Assembly: GCA_016787785.1 (NCBI GenBank)
Contig: JAEUTO010000002.1
Span: 27,408-91,407 of the forward strand
DNA from: Bacteroidia bacterium
GTDB taxonomy: Bacteria; Bacteroidota; Bacteroidia; B-17B0; Aurantibacillaceae
DNA length: 64,000 bases
Direction of reading: 5' to 3'
Shown: in pieces, positions 8,348 through 17,676 of the stretch
How positions within the stretch are numbered: position 1 is the first letter of the stretch
Layout: the number at the start of each line of letters is the position of its first letter
Notes under the pieces: model-generated
What the model was told of the DNA's origin: nothing
Database searches by the model: none
Seen by the model: the letters and a program-made list of their open reading frames with translations, nothing else
Made by a program: the position numbers and the translations under genes

Positions 8348-9598
8348 GTGAGTAACTTTAATTCTATAACACAAACCTATCTAAATAAGTTTAGCAACAC
8401 AACAAAACTTATTAATGAAACAATTAACAAGGCCTGTAAACAGATCATTATTATTCCATCTTATTGCGAACCGGAGCTTGAAAAAACGCTTAATTCATTA
8501 CTGGATTGTACGCCGCCTACCTTTAGTACAGAAATAATTATTGTTTTAAATTGTTCCGCAGAAGATAAAGAAACCGCTATCTTCCATCAAAAACAAAAAT
8601 CAAAACTTGAAAAATCATTTACAGTTAACGGGAATTTGGCCTTTCGTTTTATTTATGCAGATGACCTGCCACCAAAACACGCCGGCGTTGGTTTAGCCAG
8701 GAAAATTGGCATGGATGAAGCGATTCGCCGGTTTGAAGAAATTGAATATGATGGGTTGCTGGTTTGTTTGGATGGCGATTGCACCGTGAATAAAAATTAC
8801 TTAGTGGAACTTGAAAAATTTGCCATCACACCTGAAAGCTATAATACTATTTGCCTGCATTTTGAACATGATCTTGAAAACGAAAAGGATGAAATACTTA
8901 AAAAAGGCATTATTTATTACGAACTGTTTTTGCGTTATTATAAAGAGGCTTTAGCTTATTGTAAATTTCTATATGCTTATCATACCATCGGCAGCAGCAT
9001 GGCAGTTAAAGCCAGCATTTATTGCAAAGCCGGTGGCATGAATAAACGAAAAGCCGGTGAGGATTTTTATTTTTTAAACAAGGTCTTTCATTATGGTAAA
9101 GTTGTTGAATTAAACACTGCCATAGTTTATCCAAGTGCGCGCATAAGTACACGTGTGCCTTTTGGCACAGGCAGGGCGCAACAAAATTTTATTGAAAAAA
9201 AAGATGCGTCTTTTGAAACATACGCTTTTCTAAGTTTTGAAGACCTGAAAACTCTTTTTGCTTTTAATTTTTATGAGGAAGATGTCGATCTGAATTCTTT
9301 TTCGCAGCCTGTTAAGCAATTTTTGTTAGAGAATAATGTTGAAGATAAAGTGATTGAAATAAAAAAGAATACAACATCAAAACAACAATTTCAAAAACGT
9401 TTTTTTGATTGGTTCGACGCCTTTATGCTTTTAAAATTTGTACATTTTGCGAGAGATAATTATTATGCAAATAAAGCTGTTGGCTCAGAAATAATGGCTT
9501 TATTAAAAAGACAACAAAATTCAACGCAATTTGTAATTGAAAAAGACCTACTTATTTATTTGCGCAAAATTCAAATAAAATTATCTAACTTTAATTAA
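8348..9598 (+). CDS. Glycosyltransferase family 2-like protein
   Basis: A GT-A fold sugar transferase of unknown acceptor, 416 residues. After about 35 residues comes IIIIPSYCEPELEKTLNSLLD (the GT2 nucleotide-binding strand), then LLVCLDGDC at about 141-148, whose Asp-Gly-Asp is the metal/nucleotide DxD site, then GSSMAVKASIY and GEDFYFLNKV near 237, the catalytic acid region. No membrane segment is obvious. The start is a GTG placed six bases after a perfect -7 element. Its stop overlaps the ATG of the YqgE gene by one base (TAATG), so the two are translationally coupled. Exact substrate unknown. Confidence 0.8.
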   Translation: MSNFNSITQTYLNKFSNTTKLINETINKACKQIIIIPSYCEPELEKTLNSLLDCTPPTFSTEIIIVLNCSAEDKETAIFHQKQKSKLEKSFTVNGNLAFRFIYADDLPPKHAGVGLARKIGMDEAIRRFEEIEYDGLLVCLDGDCTVNKNYLVELEKFAITPESYNTICLHFEHDLENEKDEILKKGIIYYELFLRYYKEALAYCKFLYAYHTIGSSMAVKASIYCKAGGMNKRKAGEDFYFLNKVFHYGKVVELNTAIVYPSARISTRVPFGTGRAQQNFIEKKDASFETYAFLSFEDLKTLFAFNFYEEDVDLNSFSQPVKQFLLENNVEDKVIEIKKNTTSKQQFQKRFFDWFDAFMLLKFVHFARDNYYANKAVGSEIMALLKRQQNSTQFVIEKDLLIYLRKIQIKLSNFN

Positions 9599-10137
9599 TG
9601 GAAGGAGACATTCTTATAGCTCACCCTTTATTACAGGATGGTTTTTTTAACCGCTCGGTGGTTTATATTACCAATCATGGTTCGGTTGAATCTCTTGGTT
9701 TTGTTTTAAATTTTAAAACAGATTTTAGATTGCGCGATGTGAAGCCGGAAATAAAGAACGGCAATTTTCCAATATACGAAGGCGGCCCAGTGGCCAAAGA
9801 TCAATTGTTTTATATTCACAGGCTAGGTAATAACCTAAGCGATTCGGTTAAAATAAAAGATGATATTTATTTTGGTGGCGATTTTTACGAGCTAATGCAT
9901 TTAATAGAACATGGCAAAGTAAGATCATATGATGTGCGTTTTTTTGCAGGATATAGTGGCTGGGCCGAAGGTCAGTTAGAAGCGGAGATCAAGAAAAAGC
10001 ACTGGCTGATCAATAAAAATGTTGAATCTGGATTTTTTGGTAATGAGGCAGAAGATCTTTGGCGTTTACAACTGAGCGAAATAAAAAATACTTATAGCAT
10101 CTTCGCCGATTTTGGAAATGACCCTTCAGTAAATTAA
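9598..10137 (+). CDS. YqgE/AlgH family protein (UPF0301)
   Basis: A 179-residue member of the widely conserved YqgE/AlgH family, whose biochemical role is unsettled. The N-terminal HPLLQDGFFNRSVVYI motif, the loss-of-Pro variant GFVLNF, and YEGGPVAKDQLFYIH and GYSGWAEGQLEAEI are the typical blocks. The ATG shares one base with the stop of the upstream glycosyltransferase. The 3' end overlaps the convergent lipoprotein gene by four bases. Confidence 0.9.
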   Translation: MEGDILIAHPLLQDGFFNRSVVYITNHGSVESLGFVLNFKTDFRLRDVKPEIKNGNFPIYEGGPVAKDQLFYIHRLGNNLSDSVKIKDDIYFGGDFYELMHLIEHGKVRSYDVRFFAGYSGWAEGQLEAEIKKKHWLINKNVESGFFGNEAEDLWRLQLSEIKNTYSIFADFGNDPSVN

Positions 10138-10601
10138 TCCTTACTCATCATATCCACTCTTTCTTTTACCTTAACAGGAAAGCGTTTTTTTAAATAGAAT
10201 TTTCCGGCTTTTAGATCGCCAATTACTTCTACCATTCCTTTACCACCTCCGCCAATTAATTTCATCACATCCATTGGGTTGGCATCTTTAAAATTACTTT
10301 TTAAATTAAAGCTGTACGTTTTCTCCGTATCACCATCAATATGTACCCGCTTCGAAAGTTTGGCTTTCCCTAAATTTATTCCACTGTAAATAACATCAAA
10401 TTCACTTCTGTAAATTGAAAAGCCCATGTGATTTGGATTTTTAATTCCCAACATAATATCGGCATCCATTCCTTGCGGACCAATTTTATTGATCTTAAAG
10501 CCTTTTACGCCTGTAACCTGTGCTTCCTTAAAATCTTTACAATTTGTAAAGCAAACAACACAAAATAGAATAAGTGGAAATAAAAATTTATACTGTTTCA
10601 T
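10134..10601 (-). CDS. Putative lipoprotein, LEA14/WHy-like
   Basis: A 155-residue exported protein. The N-terminus is a signal peptide ending in CFTNC (Cys21), a probable though weak lipobox. The rest resembles the LEA type 2/WHy fold: MDADIMLGIKNPNHMGFSIYRSEFDVIYSGINLGKAKL is the typical 'ikNPN...g..' pattern, followed by the expected beta strands. It lies downstream of, and overlaps by 14 bases, the small membrane protein gene at 10588, and is convergent with yqgE. Such lipoproteins are common in Bacteroidota; function unknown. Confidence 0.7.
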   Translation of the reverse strand: MKQYKFLFPLILFCVVCFTNCKDFKEAQVTGVKGFKINKIGPQGMDADIMLGIKNPNHMGFSIYRSEFDVIYSGINLGKAKLSKRVHIDGDTEKTYSFNLKSNFKDANPMDVMKLIGGGGKGMVEVIGDLKAGKFYLKKRFPVKVKERVDMMSKD

Positions 10602-10833
10602 TCTTTAAAGTTTTAAGTAATGCGGCAAGGCTTGCTAACGTCCAAACACTTTCTAAAATAACAAAGGGCCAAAAATGGATCATATAACTGGAGATCCCTG
10701 CCAGTAATGCGCCCAGAACATTCATAATAAGATAGCTTTTTGATTCGGGAGTTATCTTTTTTAAAATATTCAGCGCAAAAGCAATTAAAAGAATTGTAAC
10801 ACCGCTGGTTCCTATCCAATCGCTTAAATTCAT
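10588..10833 (-). CDS. Small membrane protein, CBU_0592-like
   Basis: An 81-residue protein with about three hydrophobic segments (GVTILLIAFALNIL, YLIMNVLGALLAGISSYM, WPFVILESVWTLASLAALL). The layout, starting with W-G-x-G/S and a helix ending in a lysine-rich loop before Y-x-x-x-N-x-x-G, resembles the CBU_0592 domain family. The 3' end overlaps the lipoprotein gene by 14 bases, and it starts 12 bases after the M20 peptidase gene, so all three may be one transcript. Function unknown. Confidence 0.7.
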   Translation of the reverse strand: MNLSDWIGTSGVTILLIAFALNILKKITPESKSYLIMNVLGALLAGISSYMIHFWPFVILESVWTLASLAALLKTLKNETV

Positions 10834-10845
10834 AATTCGGTTTAA

Positions 10846-12243
10846 TTACTTTGCCGAAAGTTGCGTGTAGTGTTTATAAAATAAAGGAATAGTTTCTATG
10901 CCTTTATAAAAATTAAACAAACCATAGTGCTCGTTTGGTGAGTGCAACGCATCCGAATCTAAACCAAAACCTAATAAGATACTATCTAATCCTAACTCTT
11001 GTCTAAATAACGCTACAATTGGAATACTGCCACCACCACGTGTTGGCACAGGTTTTTTACCGTAGGTTTCCTGCATAGCCATGCTTGCGGCTTTGTAACC
11101 ATTATTATCCGAACTTAAAAAATACGGCTCGCCACCATGATGCGGCTTAACTGTAACCTTAACCGATTTTGGCGCAATGCTCTCAAAATACTTTTGAAAA
11201 ATTGCGCTTATCTTATCTGAGTTTTGATTAGGCACCAAACGCATACTTATTTTAGCAGATGCTTTTCCGGGTAAAACTGTTTTTGCACCCTCACCCGTGT
11301 AACCGCCCCAAATACCATTCACATCCAGCGTTGGACGAATACCCGTGCGCTCAATAGTTGTATAACCTTTCTCGCCCCAAACATCGTCTACCTTAAGATC
11401 TTTTTTAAAATCGTTCAGATCAAATGGTGCCTTTGCCATTTCAGCACGCTCTTCAGCGCTCAACTCCATTACATCAGCATAAAAATCAGGAATGGTAATG
11501 TGGTTATTCTCGTCATGACAGCTTGCTATCATTTTACATAAAATATTTATAGGGTTAGCAACACCACCACCATACACACCACTGTGCAAATCGCGGTTTG
11601 GCCCAACAACCTCAACCTCCATATAGGCTAAGCCTCTTAAACCGGTGTCAATACTCGGTGTATCGTTAGCAATTATCGAAGTATCAGAAATTAAAATAAT
11701 ATCTCCTTTTAGCTTTTCTTTATTCTTAATTATCCATGGGCCAAGGCTCGGCGAACCAACTTCTTCTTCCCCTTCGATCATGAACTTAACATTACAGGGT
11801 AATGTGTTTGTTTTCATCATCAATTCAAAAGCTTTAATGTGCATATACATCTGGCCTTTATCATCACAGGCTCCGCGGGCAAAGATTGCACCTTCGGGGT
11901 GAATATCTGTTTTCTTTATAACCGGTTCAAAGGGCGGTGAATTCCATAATTCTAATGGATCTGCCGGCTGCACATCATAGTGACCATAAACTACAACAGT
12001 AGGTTTTTTAGGATCGATCATTTTCTCACCATATACTACCGGAAAGCCGTTGGTTTGGCATAACTCCACTTTATCGGCACCCGCTTCAATTAGACGTTGT
12101 TTAACAGCTTCCGCGGTTTTAATTACGTCTGCATTATACGCGCTATCGGCACTTACAGATGGTATTCTTAAAAGATCTAAAAGTTCGTTCAAAACACGTT
12201 CTTTGTTTTGATCTAAATAAGTATTGATCGTAGATTTTTCCAT
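10846..12243 (-). CDS. M20 family dipeptidase/metallopeptidase
   Basis: A cytoplasmic zinc exopeptidase of the M20 (carnosinase/PepV-like) group, 465 residues. Metal-binding blocks in order: VVYGHYDVQPADP (His and Asp), FARGACDDKGQ (bridging Asp), MIEGEEEVGSPS (catalytic Glu pair), SDTSII (Asp), and the C-terminal LHSPNEHYG (His). The dimerisation lid (GPNRDLHSGVYGGGVANP) is intact. I start it at the ATG at 12243 (MEKSTINTY), not the in-frame ATG at 12282, because a perfect TACCTTTG promoter element (12266-12259) lies between them. Substrate is probably dipeptides. Confidence 0.9.
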   Translation of the reverse strand: MEKSTINTYLDQNKERVLNELLDLLRIPSVSADSAYNADVIKTAEAVKQRLIEAGADKVELCQTNGFPVVYGEKMIDPKKPTVVVYGHYDVQPADPLELWNSPPFEPVIKKTDIHPEGAIFARGACDDKGQMYMHIKAFELMMKTNTLPCNVKFMIEGEEEVGSPSLGPWIIKNKEKLKGDIILISDTSIIANDTPSIDTGLRGLAYMEVEVVGPNRDLHSGVYGGGVANPINILCKMIASCHDENNHITIPDFYADVMELSAEERAEMAKAPFDLNDFKKDLKVDDVWGEKGYTTIERTGIRPTLDVNGIWGGYTGEGAKTVLPGKASAKISMRLVPNQNSDKISAIFQKYFESIAPKSVKVTVKPHHGGEPYFLSSDNNGYKAASMAMQETYGKKPVPTRGGGSIPIVALFRQELGLDSILLGFGLDSDALHSPNEHYGLFNFYKGIETIPLFYKHYTQLSAK

Positions 12244-12258
12244 AAAAAAATTAAAGGC

Positions 12259-12266
12259 CAAAGGTA
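12259..12266 (-). promoter_or_regulatory. -7 promoter element TACCTTTG for the M20 peptidase
   Basis: Perfect TAnnTTTG match on the minus strand, 15 bases before the ATG at 12243. It excludes the longer annotation starting at 12282. Confidence 0.6.
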
Positions 12267-12362
12267 AGATTTTGACCGACATATAAAAAGAAAAAATATG
12301 GCTCTTTTAGGGTGATTTTGAGGCCTTGACAGCCTATAACTACAAGAACAAACAATTTGTAT

Positions 12363-12370
12363 TACTTTTG
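12363..12370 (+). promoter_or_regulatory. -7 promoter element TACTTTTG for the BNR-repeat protein
   Basis: Perfect TAnnTTTG match, eight bases before the ATG at 12379. It is one half of a divergent promoter pair with 12266-12259. Confidence 0.6.
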
Positions 12371-12378
12371 CAGGTATA

Positions 12379-13959
12379 ATGAATTTAGCTAAAACAGCCT
12401 TTATTTTTTTTATCGTTTTATGTTGCAATACGCTTTTTGCACAAATTCAAAATATTAAGATCAGTAGTCAGTTTGAGCCGGAAGAAGTTAGCATTGCTAT
12501 AAACCCAAAGAATACACAACAAGTTATTGCAGGTGCTAATCTTGCAAGCTATTATTATAGTATTGATGCCGGTTTAACGTGGCAGCGCAATAGTTTAACC
12601 TGTAACGAATTTAACGTGTACGGTGACCCTATGGTATTTTGGGATACTGCGCAAACTGCTTTTTACATGCATCTTTCAATTCCAAATCCAAAAATAACAC
12701 CGGGAGGAAGTTGGGTTGATAGAATAGTGTTAAACAGATCTACCGACTTTGGAAAAACATATCCAAATTGTTCGGCCGTTGGAAAAAATGCAAAAAAAGT
12801 ACAGGATAAACATTGGGCCTGCGTTGACGAAAGAACAAACACCATTCATGTATCCTGGACACAATTTGATATGTATGAAAGCCCAAACCCGAACGACACT
12901 TCCATTATCCGTTACTCAAAATCAAAAGACGGCGGCATTACATGGGCAGAGCCAAAAAAAATAAGTGCATTTACCGGTGATTGTTTGGATAGTGATAATA
13001 CTGTTGAGGGCGCAACACCTTGCGTTGGACCAAACGGTGAATTATACATTGCCTGGGCCGGTCCAAAAGGACTTGTGTTTCAACGATCGGTAGATAACGG
13101 AAATACCTTTTTAAAAGAAGAAAAAATAATTGCGCCAATAAAAAATGGTTGGGATTACAAAATAAATGGTGTGCAAAGAGCTAACGGCTTACCCTTTACC
13201 GTATGTGACAATAGCACTGGGCCAAATCGCGGACGAATTTATATTTGCTGGGGTGATGAAAAAAATGGTGAAAAAAATAAAGATGTTTTTTTAGTGTATA
13301 GCGATGATAAAGGCGAAACATGGACAGAACCAATTCTTATAACCTACAGACCAAACCATAAAGAACAGTTTATGCCATTTATGACCCTTGACCAAACAAC
13401 CGGTTACGTGTATGTTTTATATTACGACAGGCAGAATTATGCAGATGATTTAAGCACCGATCTTTATTTAGCGGTTAGTAAAAATGGCGGCTTAAAGTTC
13501 GACTATTACAAAGTAAACGAAGCTTCATTTAAACCTGACAAAGAAGTTTTTTTTGGAGATTATATTGGATTAAGTGTTGTTAAAAATAACGTCAGGCCAA
13601 TTTGGATGCAAATGGACGAAAAAAAACAACTCAGTATTTATACAGCAGTAATTAACGATAGTGTTTTGGCGAATTACAAAAAAAATTATGTAAATGAAAT
13701 TACGCTCGAGAAAACTTTCAGATATGCGCCTAAGCTTAAAATAAATTATACAGCAAAAAACAATTTTGCTTTAACTGCAGCAATAACGAAACCCCTTGAT
13801 GCAAGTTTTGAAAAAATTGTTGTAAAAGATCTTAAAGTTAAAAAGGGGAAAAATGTGTTAACCATTGATTCTAAAAAATTGGGCCTAACAAAGGGAAATT
13901 ACGTATTGACCTTTTATTATAATGGTACTAACGAATTTATTTGGATAACCGAAGAATAA
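12379..13959 (+). CDS. Secreted BNR/sialidase-like beta-propeller protein
   Basis: A 526-residue exported protein with a signal peptide (about 1-21, ending LFAQ). It contains a run of Asp-box (BNR) motifs: SIDAGLTWQ, STDFGKTY, SKDGGITWAEP, SVDNGNTF, SDDKGETWTEP and SKNGGLKF, so a six-bladed sialidase-type propeller is likely through about residue 420. The last ~90 residues are a separate beta-rich part without a T9SS sorting motif. The Arg triad and Tyr/Glu of true sialidases cannot be assigned with confidence, so glycosidase activity is unproven. The downstream S4 gene starts one base after its stop. Confidence 0.75.
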   Translation: MNLAKTAFIFFIVLCCNTLFAQIQNIKISSQFEPEEVSIAINPKNTQQVIAGANLASYYYSIDAGLTWQRNSLTCNEFNVYGDPMVFWDTAQTAFYMHLSIPNPKITPGGSWVDRIVLNRSTDFGKTYPNCSAVGKNAKKVQDKHWACVDERTNTIHVSWTQFDMYESPNPNDTSIIRYSKSKDGGITWAEPKKISAFTGDCLDSDNTVEGATPCVGPNGELYIAWAGPKGLVFQRSVDNGNTFLKEEKIIAPIKNGWDYKINGVQRANGLPFTVCDNSTGPNRGRIYICWGDEKNGEKNKDVFLVYSDDKGETWTEPILITYRPNHKEQFMPFMTLDQTTGYVYVLYYDRQNYADDLSTDLYLAVSKNGGLKFDYYKVNEASFKPDKEVFFGDYIGLSVVKNNVRPIWMQMDEKKQLSIYTAVINDSVLANYKKNYVNEITLEKTFRYAPKLKINYTAKNNFALTAAITKPLDASFEKIVVKDLKVKKGKNVLTIDSKKLGLTKGNYVLTFYYNGTNEFIWITEE

Positions 13960-13960
13960 A

Positions 13961-14335
13961 ATGGAAGTAAGAGCAGATACTTATTTATGGGCCATTCGGA
14001 TGTACAAGTCGCGCACCTTAGCTTCTGAAGCTATTAAAGGCGGGAAAGTAAAACTGGGCGGCGATAATTTTAAACCTTCGCACATTGTAAAAGTAGGCGA
14101 ACATTATACCCTTACTGTTGGTGATACAAAAAAAATAGTTGAAGTAACGGCATTACTAGAAAAGCGCGGCAATTTTGAACTTGCCCAAAAACATTATAAA
14201 GATCATTCGCCACCGCAAACCAAACAGGAGAAATTAGATTCTGTTTTTTTTAGTACAAATATAAAAAGAGTAAAAGGTTCGGGTAGGCCAACAAAAAAAG
14301 ACCGGCGTGATATGAACGATTTTGGTTCTCTTTAA
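13961..14335 (+). CDS. S4-domain RNA-binding protein (Hsp15-like)
   Basis: A 124-residue protein with an N-terminal S4 RNA-binding domain: RADTYLWAIRMYKSRTLASEAIKGGKVKLGG, then VKVGEHYTL. The C-terminal tail is basic (KRVKGSGRPTKKDRRDMNDF), as in Hsp15/HslR, which binds free 50S subunits carrying nascent chains after heat shock. It starts one base after the BNR-repeat gene and probably shares its transcript, an odd pairing of a ribosome factor with a secreted protein. Confidence 0.88.
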   Translation: MEVRADTYLWAIRMYKSRTLASEAIKGGKVKLGGDNFKPSHIVKVGEHYTLTVGDTKKIVEVTALLEKRGNFELAQKHYKDHSPPQTKQEKLDSVFFSTNIKRVKGSGRPTKKDRRDMNDFGSL

Positions 14336-14355
14336 TAAATTCACTAGCTTTAATA

Positions 14356-16131
14356 ATGCTTAAGCTGCTAATTTTATTTTTCGGTTTTTTATTTTCACTT
14401 GAAGTTTCAGCCCAAAACGCGCAGTTAGTGTATGGTCCCTATTTACAGATGGCCGGTCAAACATCTATCCGGGTTAACTGGCGAACGGATACAACATGCA
14501 ATTCGATTGTAAAATTCGGTATCGCAAAAACCAATTTAAATCAAACCGCCGGTTTACTTGCACTAACAAAACAGCACTCTGTTCTTTTAGGAGGATTAAC
14601 ACCAAACACTAAATATTTTTATTCGGCAACAAACAGCACAAATACATTTAAAACCGATACTTTTTATTTTTTTACTGCGCCTAATACAAATCAAAAAATA
14701 AGAATTGTTGCTACAGGAGATTGTGGTACAGGCATGCAAACACAAGCAAATATAAAAGGTGCCCTAACTAATTTTATAAAAAACAATTACGTTAACTGTT
14801 GGTTAATACTTGGCGATAACGCTTATAATTCGGGTTTTGATGCAGAGTACACAAACTTGTTCTTTGCGCCGTATCAAAATAATTTTATTATGCACAACAC
14901 AGCTTTATTCCCATGCATTGGCAATCACGATTATGCTAATGATCTGAATTTGGCCGAGAATAAGAATGTTGCCTATTATTCTGTTTTTAATGTGCCAACG
15001 GCCGGTGAGCTTGGAGGTGTTAGCTCAGGAACCGAATCGTATTATTCATACAACTACGGCAATGTACATTTTATTAGTATAGATTCTTATGGAACCGAAC
15101 AATCATTACACGCATACGATACGCTATCCCCACAGTATGTTTGGTTAAAACAAGACCTGTTACAAAACAATTTAATGTGGACAATCATTTATTTTCATCA
15201 TCCGCCTTACACAATGGGCAGCCACAATTCAGATACAGAAACCGACCTGGTTAGTATACGTACATATTTAATACCTTTGTTTGAAAGAAATAAAGTTGAT
15301 CTTGTTATTAACGGGCACAGTCATGTTTTTGAACGCTCCTGGTTAATGAAAGGACATAACGGTTTAGAAACCTCCTTTAGCAAAGCACTTCACGCAAAAG
15401 ATAGTTCATCTGCGCGGTATAATGGTACATTCAATTCTTGTCCTTACATAAAAGACACCATTAATAACAAAGGCGTGGTTTATTCCGTGTGCGGATCCTC
15501 AGGAAAAGTTACCGGCATTCAAACTGCTTATCCACATAATGCGATGTATTACTCTAATGCCACAAAAGGCATGGCCACTGTTATTGAAGTAGATGCCAAT
15601 CGTATGGATGCCTTTTTTATTGGCGAAGACAGTGTTGTGTATGATAAATTTACCGTCTTTAAAAATATTCAAAAAGTAAAACTGGTTAATTCCAATTCAC
15701 CGCAAACCGTTACACTTACTGCTTCATGGAACGGCAATTATAGCTGGTCGCATAACACCAATATTGCGCAACAAAATACGGTTCCTGCATATTCAAACAC
15801 AGTTATTATTGTACGCGATAGTTTAAATTGTTTTGCAGATACCTTTAAGATCAGTGTAACAAACGGTATAAAGGCTTACGCAAATAATAAAATAAAAGTA
15901 TTTCCAAATCCAAGTGCCAACCGTAAACTTACTTTTGAGTTTGAAGAAAAGACAAGCGTAAAAAAAGTTGTTATTATTTCTCTTAGCGGAGAAGAAACCG
16001 AGATAAAAGATCTTGAATTAACAGACAGTAGTATGGAGCTTTTTCTTCCAAAATTAACAGCAGGACAATACACTGTAAAAGTAATTACCGCTAAAAACGT
16101 TATTCATCACAAAATTATTTTGAATGAATAA
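14356..16131 (+). CDS. Secreted metallophosphoesterase (purple acid phosphatase-like) with T9SS sorting domain
   Basis: A 591-residue exported phosphatase. The signal peptide is about 1-19 (ending VSAQ). An N-terminal fibronectin-like domain of the purple acid phosphatase type (VYGPYLQM ... SIRVNWRT) leads to a calcineurin-like domain with the full metal set: GDCGTG (about 121-126), GDNAYNSG (about 153-160), GNHDY (about 189-193), FHHPPY (about 279-284) and NGHSHVFER (about 319-327). The C-terminus (from about 515: VFPNPSANRKLTFEF ... TAGQYTVKV) is a type A T9SS sorting domain. It probably acts on phosphate esters outside the cell. The next ORF, on the opposite strand, ends one base after its stop codon. 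Confidence 0.9.
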   Translation: MLKLLILFFGFLFSLEVSAQNAQLVYGPYLQMAGQTSIRVNWRTDTTCNSIVKFGIAKTNLNQTAGLLALTKQHSVLLGGLTPNTKYFYSATNSTNTFKTDTFYFFTAPNTNQKIRIVATGDCGTGMQTQANIKGALTNFIKNNYVNCWLILGDNAYNSGFDAEYTNLFFAPYQNNFIMHNTALFPCIGNHDYANDLNLAENKNVAYYSVFNVPTAGELGGVSSGTESYYSYNYGNVHFISIDSYGTEQSLHAYDTLSPQYVWLKQDLLQNNLMWTIIYFHHPPYTMGSHNSDTETDLVSIRTYLIPLFERNKVDLVINGHSHVFERSWLMKGHNGLETSFSKALHAKDSSSARYNGTFNSCPYIKDTINNKGVVYSVCGSSGKVTGIQTAYPHNAMYYSNATKGMATVIEVDANRMDAFFIGEDSVVYDKFTVFKNIQKVKLVNSNSPQTVTLTASWNGNYSWSHNTNIAQQNTVPAYSNTVIIVRDSLNCFADTFKISVTNGIKAYANNKIKVFPNPSANRKLTFEFEEKTSVKKVVIISLSGEETEIKDLELTDSSMELFLPKLTAGQYTVKVITAKNVIHHKIILNE

Positions 16132-16242
16132 CTACGATGCTAAATAAGCAATAAGTAAAATTGCCCCTATAATAATTACTTTAGACAATCTTCCCGATAA
16201 AAATCTCGAAACCGGATCTGGTTTAATTTCCTTTGAATACAT
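16132..16242 (-). CDS. Hypothetical 36-residue single-pass membrane protein
   Basis: A short ORF on the minus strand, ATG to TAG, directly adjoining the end of the metallophosphoesterase gene. The translation starts MYSKEIKPDPVSRFLSGR, a polar, positively charged head, and continues into one hydrophobic helix (KVIIIGAILLIAYLAS). The stop is immediately after the helix. It has the build of a real small membrane protein (basic head, single helix, no rare codons), but there is no homology evidence and no clear promoter element. It may be expressed independently in the gap upstream of kbl. Confidence 0.5.
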   Translation of the reverse strand: MYSKEIKPDPVSRFLSGRLSKVIIIGAILLIAYLAS

Positions 16243-16419
16243 GGCTTTATATTTAAAAGTTATTGTATAAATAGGCATCAAATCTTATTCCTGTTTTTAA
16301 GGGGTTTATACTGTTAAATAATGAGGATTTTGACAAAAGATACAGGGTAATGCGGAAATAATTACACAGCAAACGTTTTGCCGCTCACAATACGCTAAAC
16401 ATATAATTAAAAGATAAAA

Positions 16420-17625
16420 TTAAACTGAAGTAGTTGTATTCTTTATTACTCCCAGTTCTTTTCCAACTTTAGCAAAAGCCGCAATAGCTTTATCTAAATG
16501 TTCTTTTTCGTGCGCAGCACTCAATTGCACGCGAATACGGGCTTTATCTTTTGGTACAACCGGGAAGAAAAATCCGATCACATAAATTCCCTCTGCCAAT
16601 AATTTCTCAGCAAAGGTTTGCGCTAATTTTGCATCGTATAACATAACAGGAACTATGGCACTATCACCGTCTTTAATTTCGAGACCTGCAGCTTTAATTC
16701 CCTTTTTAAAATAATTTACATTCCACTCTAATTTATCACGCAGTGTTGTGGTCTCAGTTAAAAGATCAAACACTGCAATACTTGCACCTACAATACTTGG
16801 CGCTAAAGAGTTACTAAATAAATACGGACGAGAACGCTGACGCAACAATTCAATAATTTCTTTTCTGCCGGATGTAAAACCTCCCATGGCTCCGCCTAAC
16901 GCTTTTCCAAGGGTTCCTGTAATAATATCAACACGACCAATTACGTTTTTTGCTTCGATCGTTCCTCTTCCTGTTTTACCAATAAATCCGCTTGCGTGAC
17001 ATTCGTCCACCATTACCAGCGCATTATATTTATCTGCCAGATCACAAATTTTATCTAATGGTGCTACAAAACCATCCATGCTAAATACACCATCGGTAAC
17101 AATAATTCTGTTGCGCTGTGCCTGTGCTGCTTTTAATTGCTCTTCGAGATCGGCCATATCGCAATTCTTGTAACGGTAACGTTGCGCTTTGCATAAACGC
17201 ACACCATCAATAATACTGGCGTGATTTAATTCGTCGCTGATGATTGCATCCTGCTCATCAAACAATGGCTCAAATACACCGCCATTAGCGTCAAATGCTG
17301 CTGCATATAATATGGTATCTTCTGTGCCTAAAAAATCGGCTATCTTCTTTTCTAAAGTTTTATGAATATCCTGTGTACCGCAAATAAAACGCACAGAGCT
17401 CATACCAAAACCATGACTGTCCAAAGCTTTTTTAGCGCCTTCTATCACTTTAGGGTGTGATGAAAGGCCTAAATAATTATTGGCACAAAAAATAATAACA
17501 TCTTTACCATTTACCTTTACCACAGCGTCCATTGGCGTTGTAATAACGCGTTCGCGCTTAAATAATCCGTTGCTTTCAATTTCAGCTAAAGTTTTTTGCA
17601 GTTGTTCTTTTAATTTGCCGTACAT
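16420..17625 (-). CDS. kbl: Glycine C-acetyltransferase (2-amino-3-ketobutyrate CoA ligase)
   Basis: PLP enzyme of threonine degradation: 2-amino-3-oxobutanoate plus CoA gives glycine and acetyl-CoA. The 401 residues are close to the E. coli length. Seen are [57 protein letters not shown] and [14 protein letters not shown] with the PLP lysine at about 240. These separate Kbl from the related BioF and HemA enzymes. threonine dehydrogenase (tdh) is not adjacent. The start ATG at 17625 is 51 bases from the divergent VOC gene. Confidence 0.93.
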   Translation of the reverse strand: MYGKLKEQLQKTLAEIESNGLFKRERVITTPMDAVVKVNGKDVIIFCANNYLGLSSHPKVIEGAKKALDSHGFGMSSVRFICGTQDIHKTLEKKIADFLGTEDTILYAAAFDANGGVFEPLFDEQDAIISDELNHASIIDGVRLCKAQRYRYKNCDMADLEEQLKAAQAQRNRIIVTDGVFSMDGFVAPLDKICDLADKYNALVMVDECHASGFIGKTGRGTIEAKNVIGRVDIITGTLGKALGGAMGGFTSGRKEIIELLRQRSRPYLFSNSLAPSIVGASIAVFDLLTETTTLRDKLEWNVNYFKKGIKAAGLEIKDGDSAIVPVMLYDAKLAQTFAEKLLAEGIYVIGFFFPVVPKDKARIRVQLSAAHEKEHLDKAIAAFAKVGKELGVIKNTTTSV

Positions 17626-17633
17626 AATTTTAG

Positions 17634-17641
17634 TATTTTTG
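17634..17641 (+). promoter_or_regulatory. -7 promoter element TATTTTTG for the VOC gene
   Basis: Perfect TAnnTTTG match 35 bases before the ATG at 17677. A TTG at 17615-17617 lies 16 bases upstream, somewhat closer than the usual -33 spacing. Confidence 0.45.
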
Positions 17642-17676
17642 CTGCTATAAATTTACAAAAGTTTTATCACACCACT

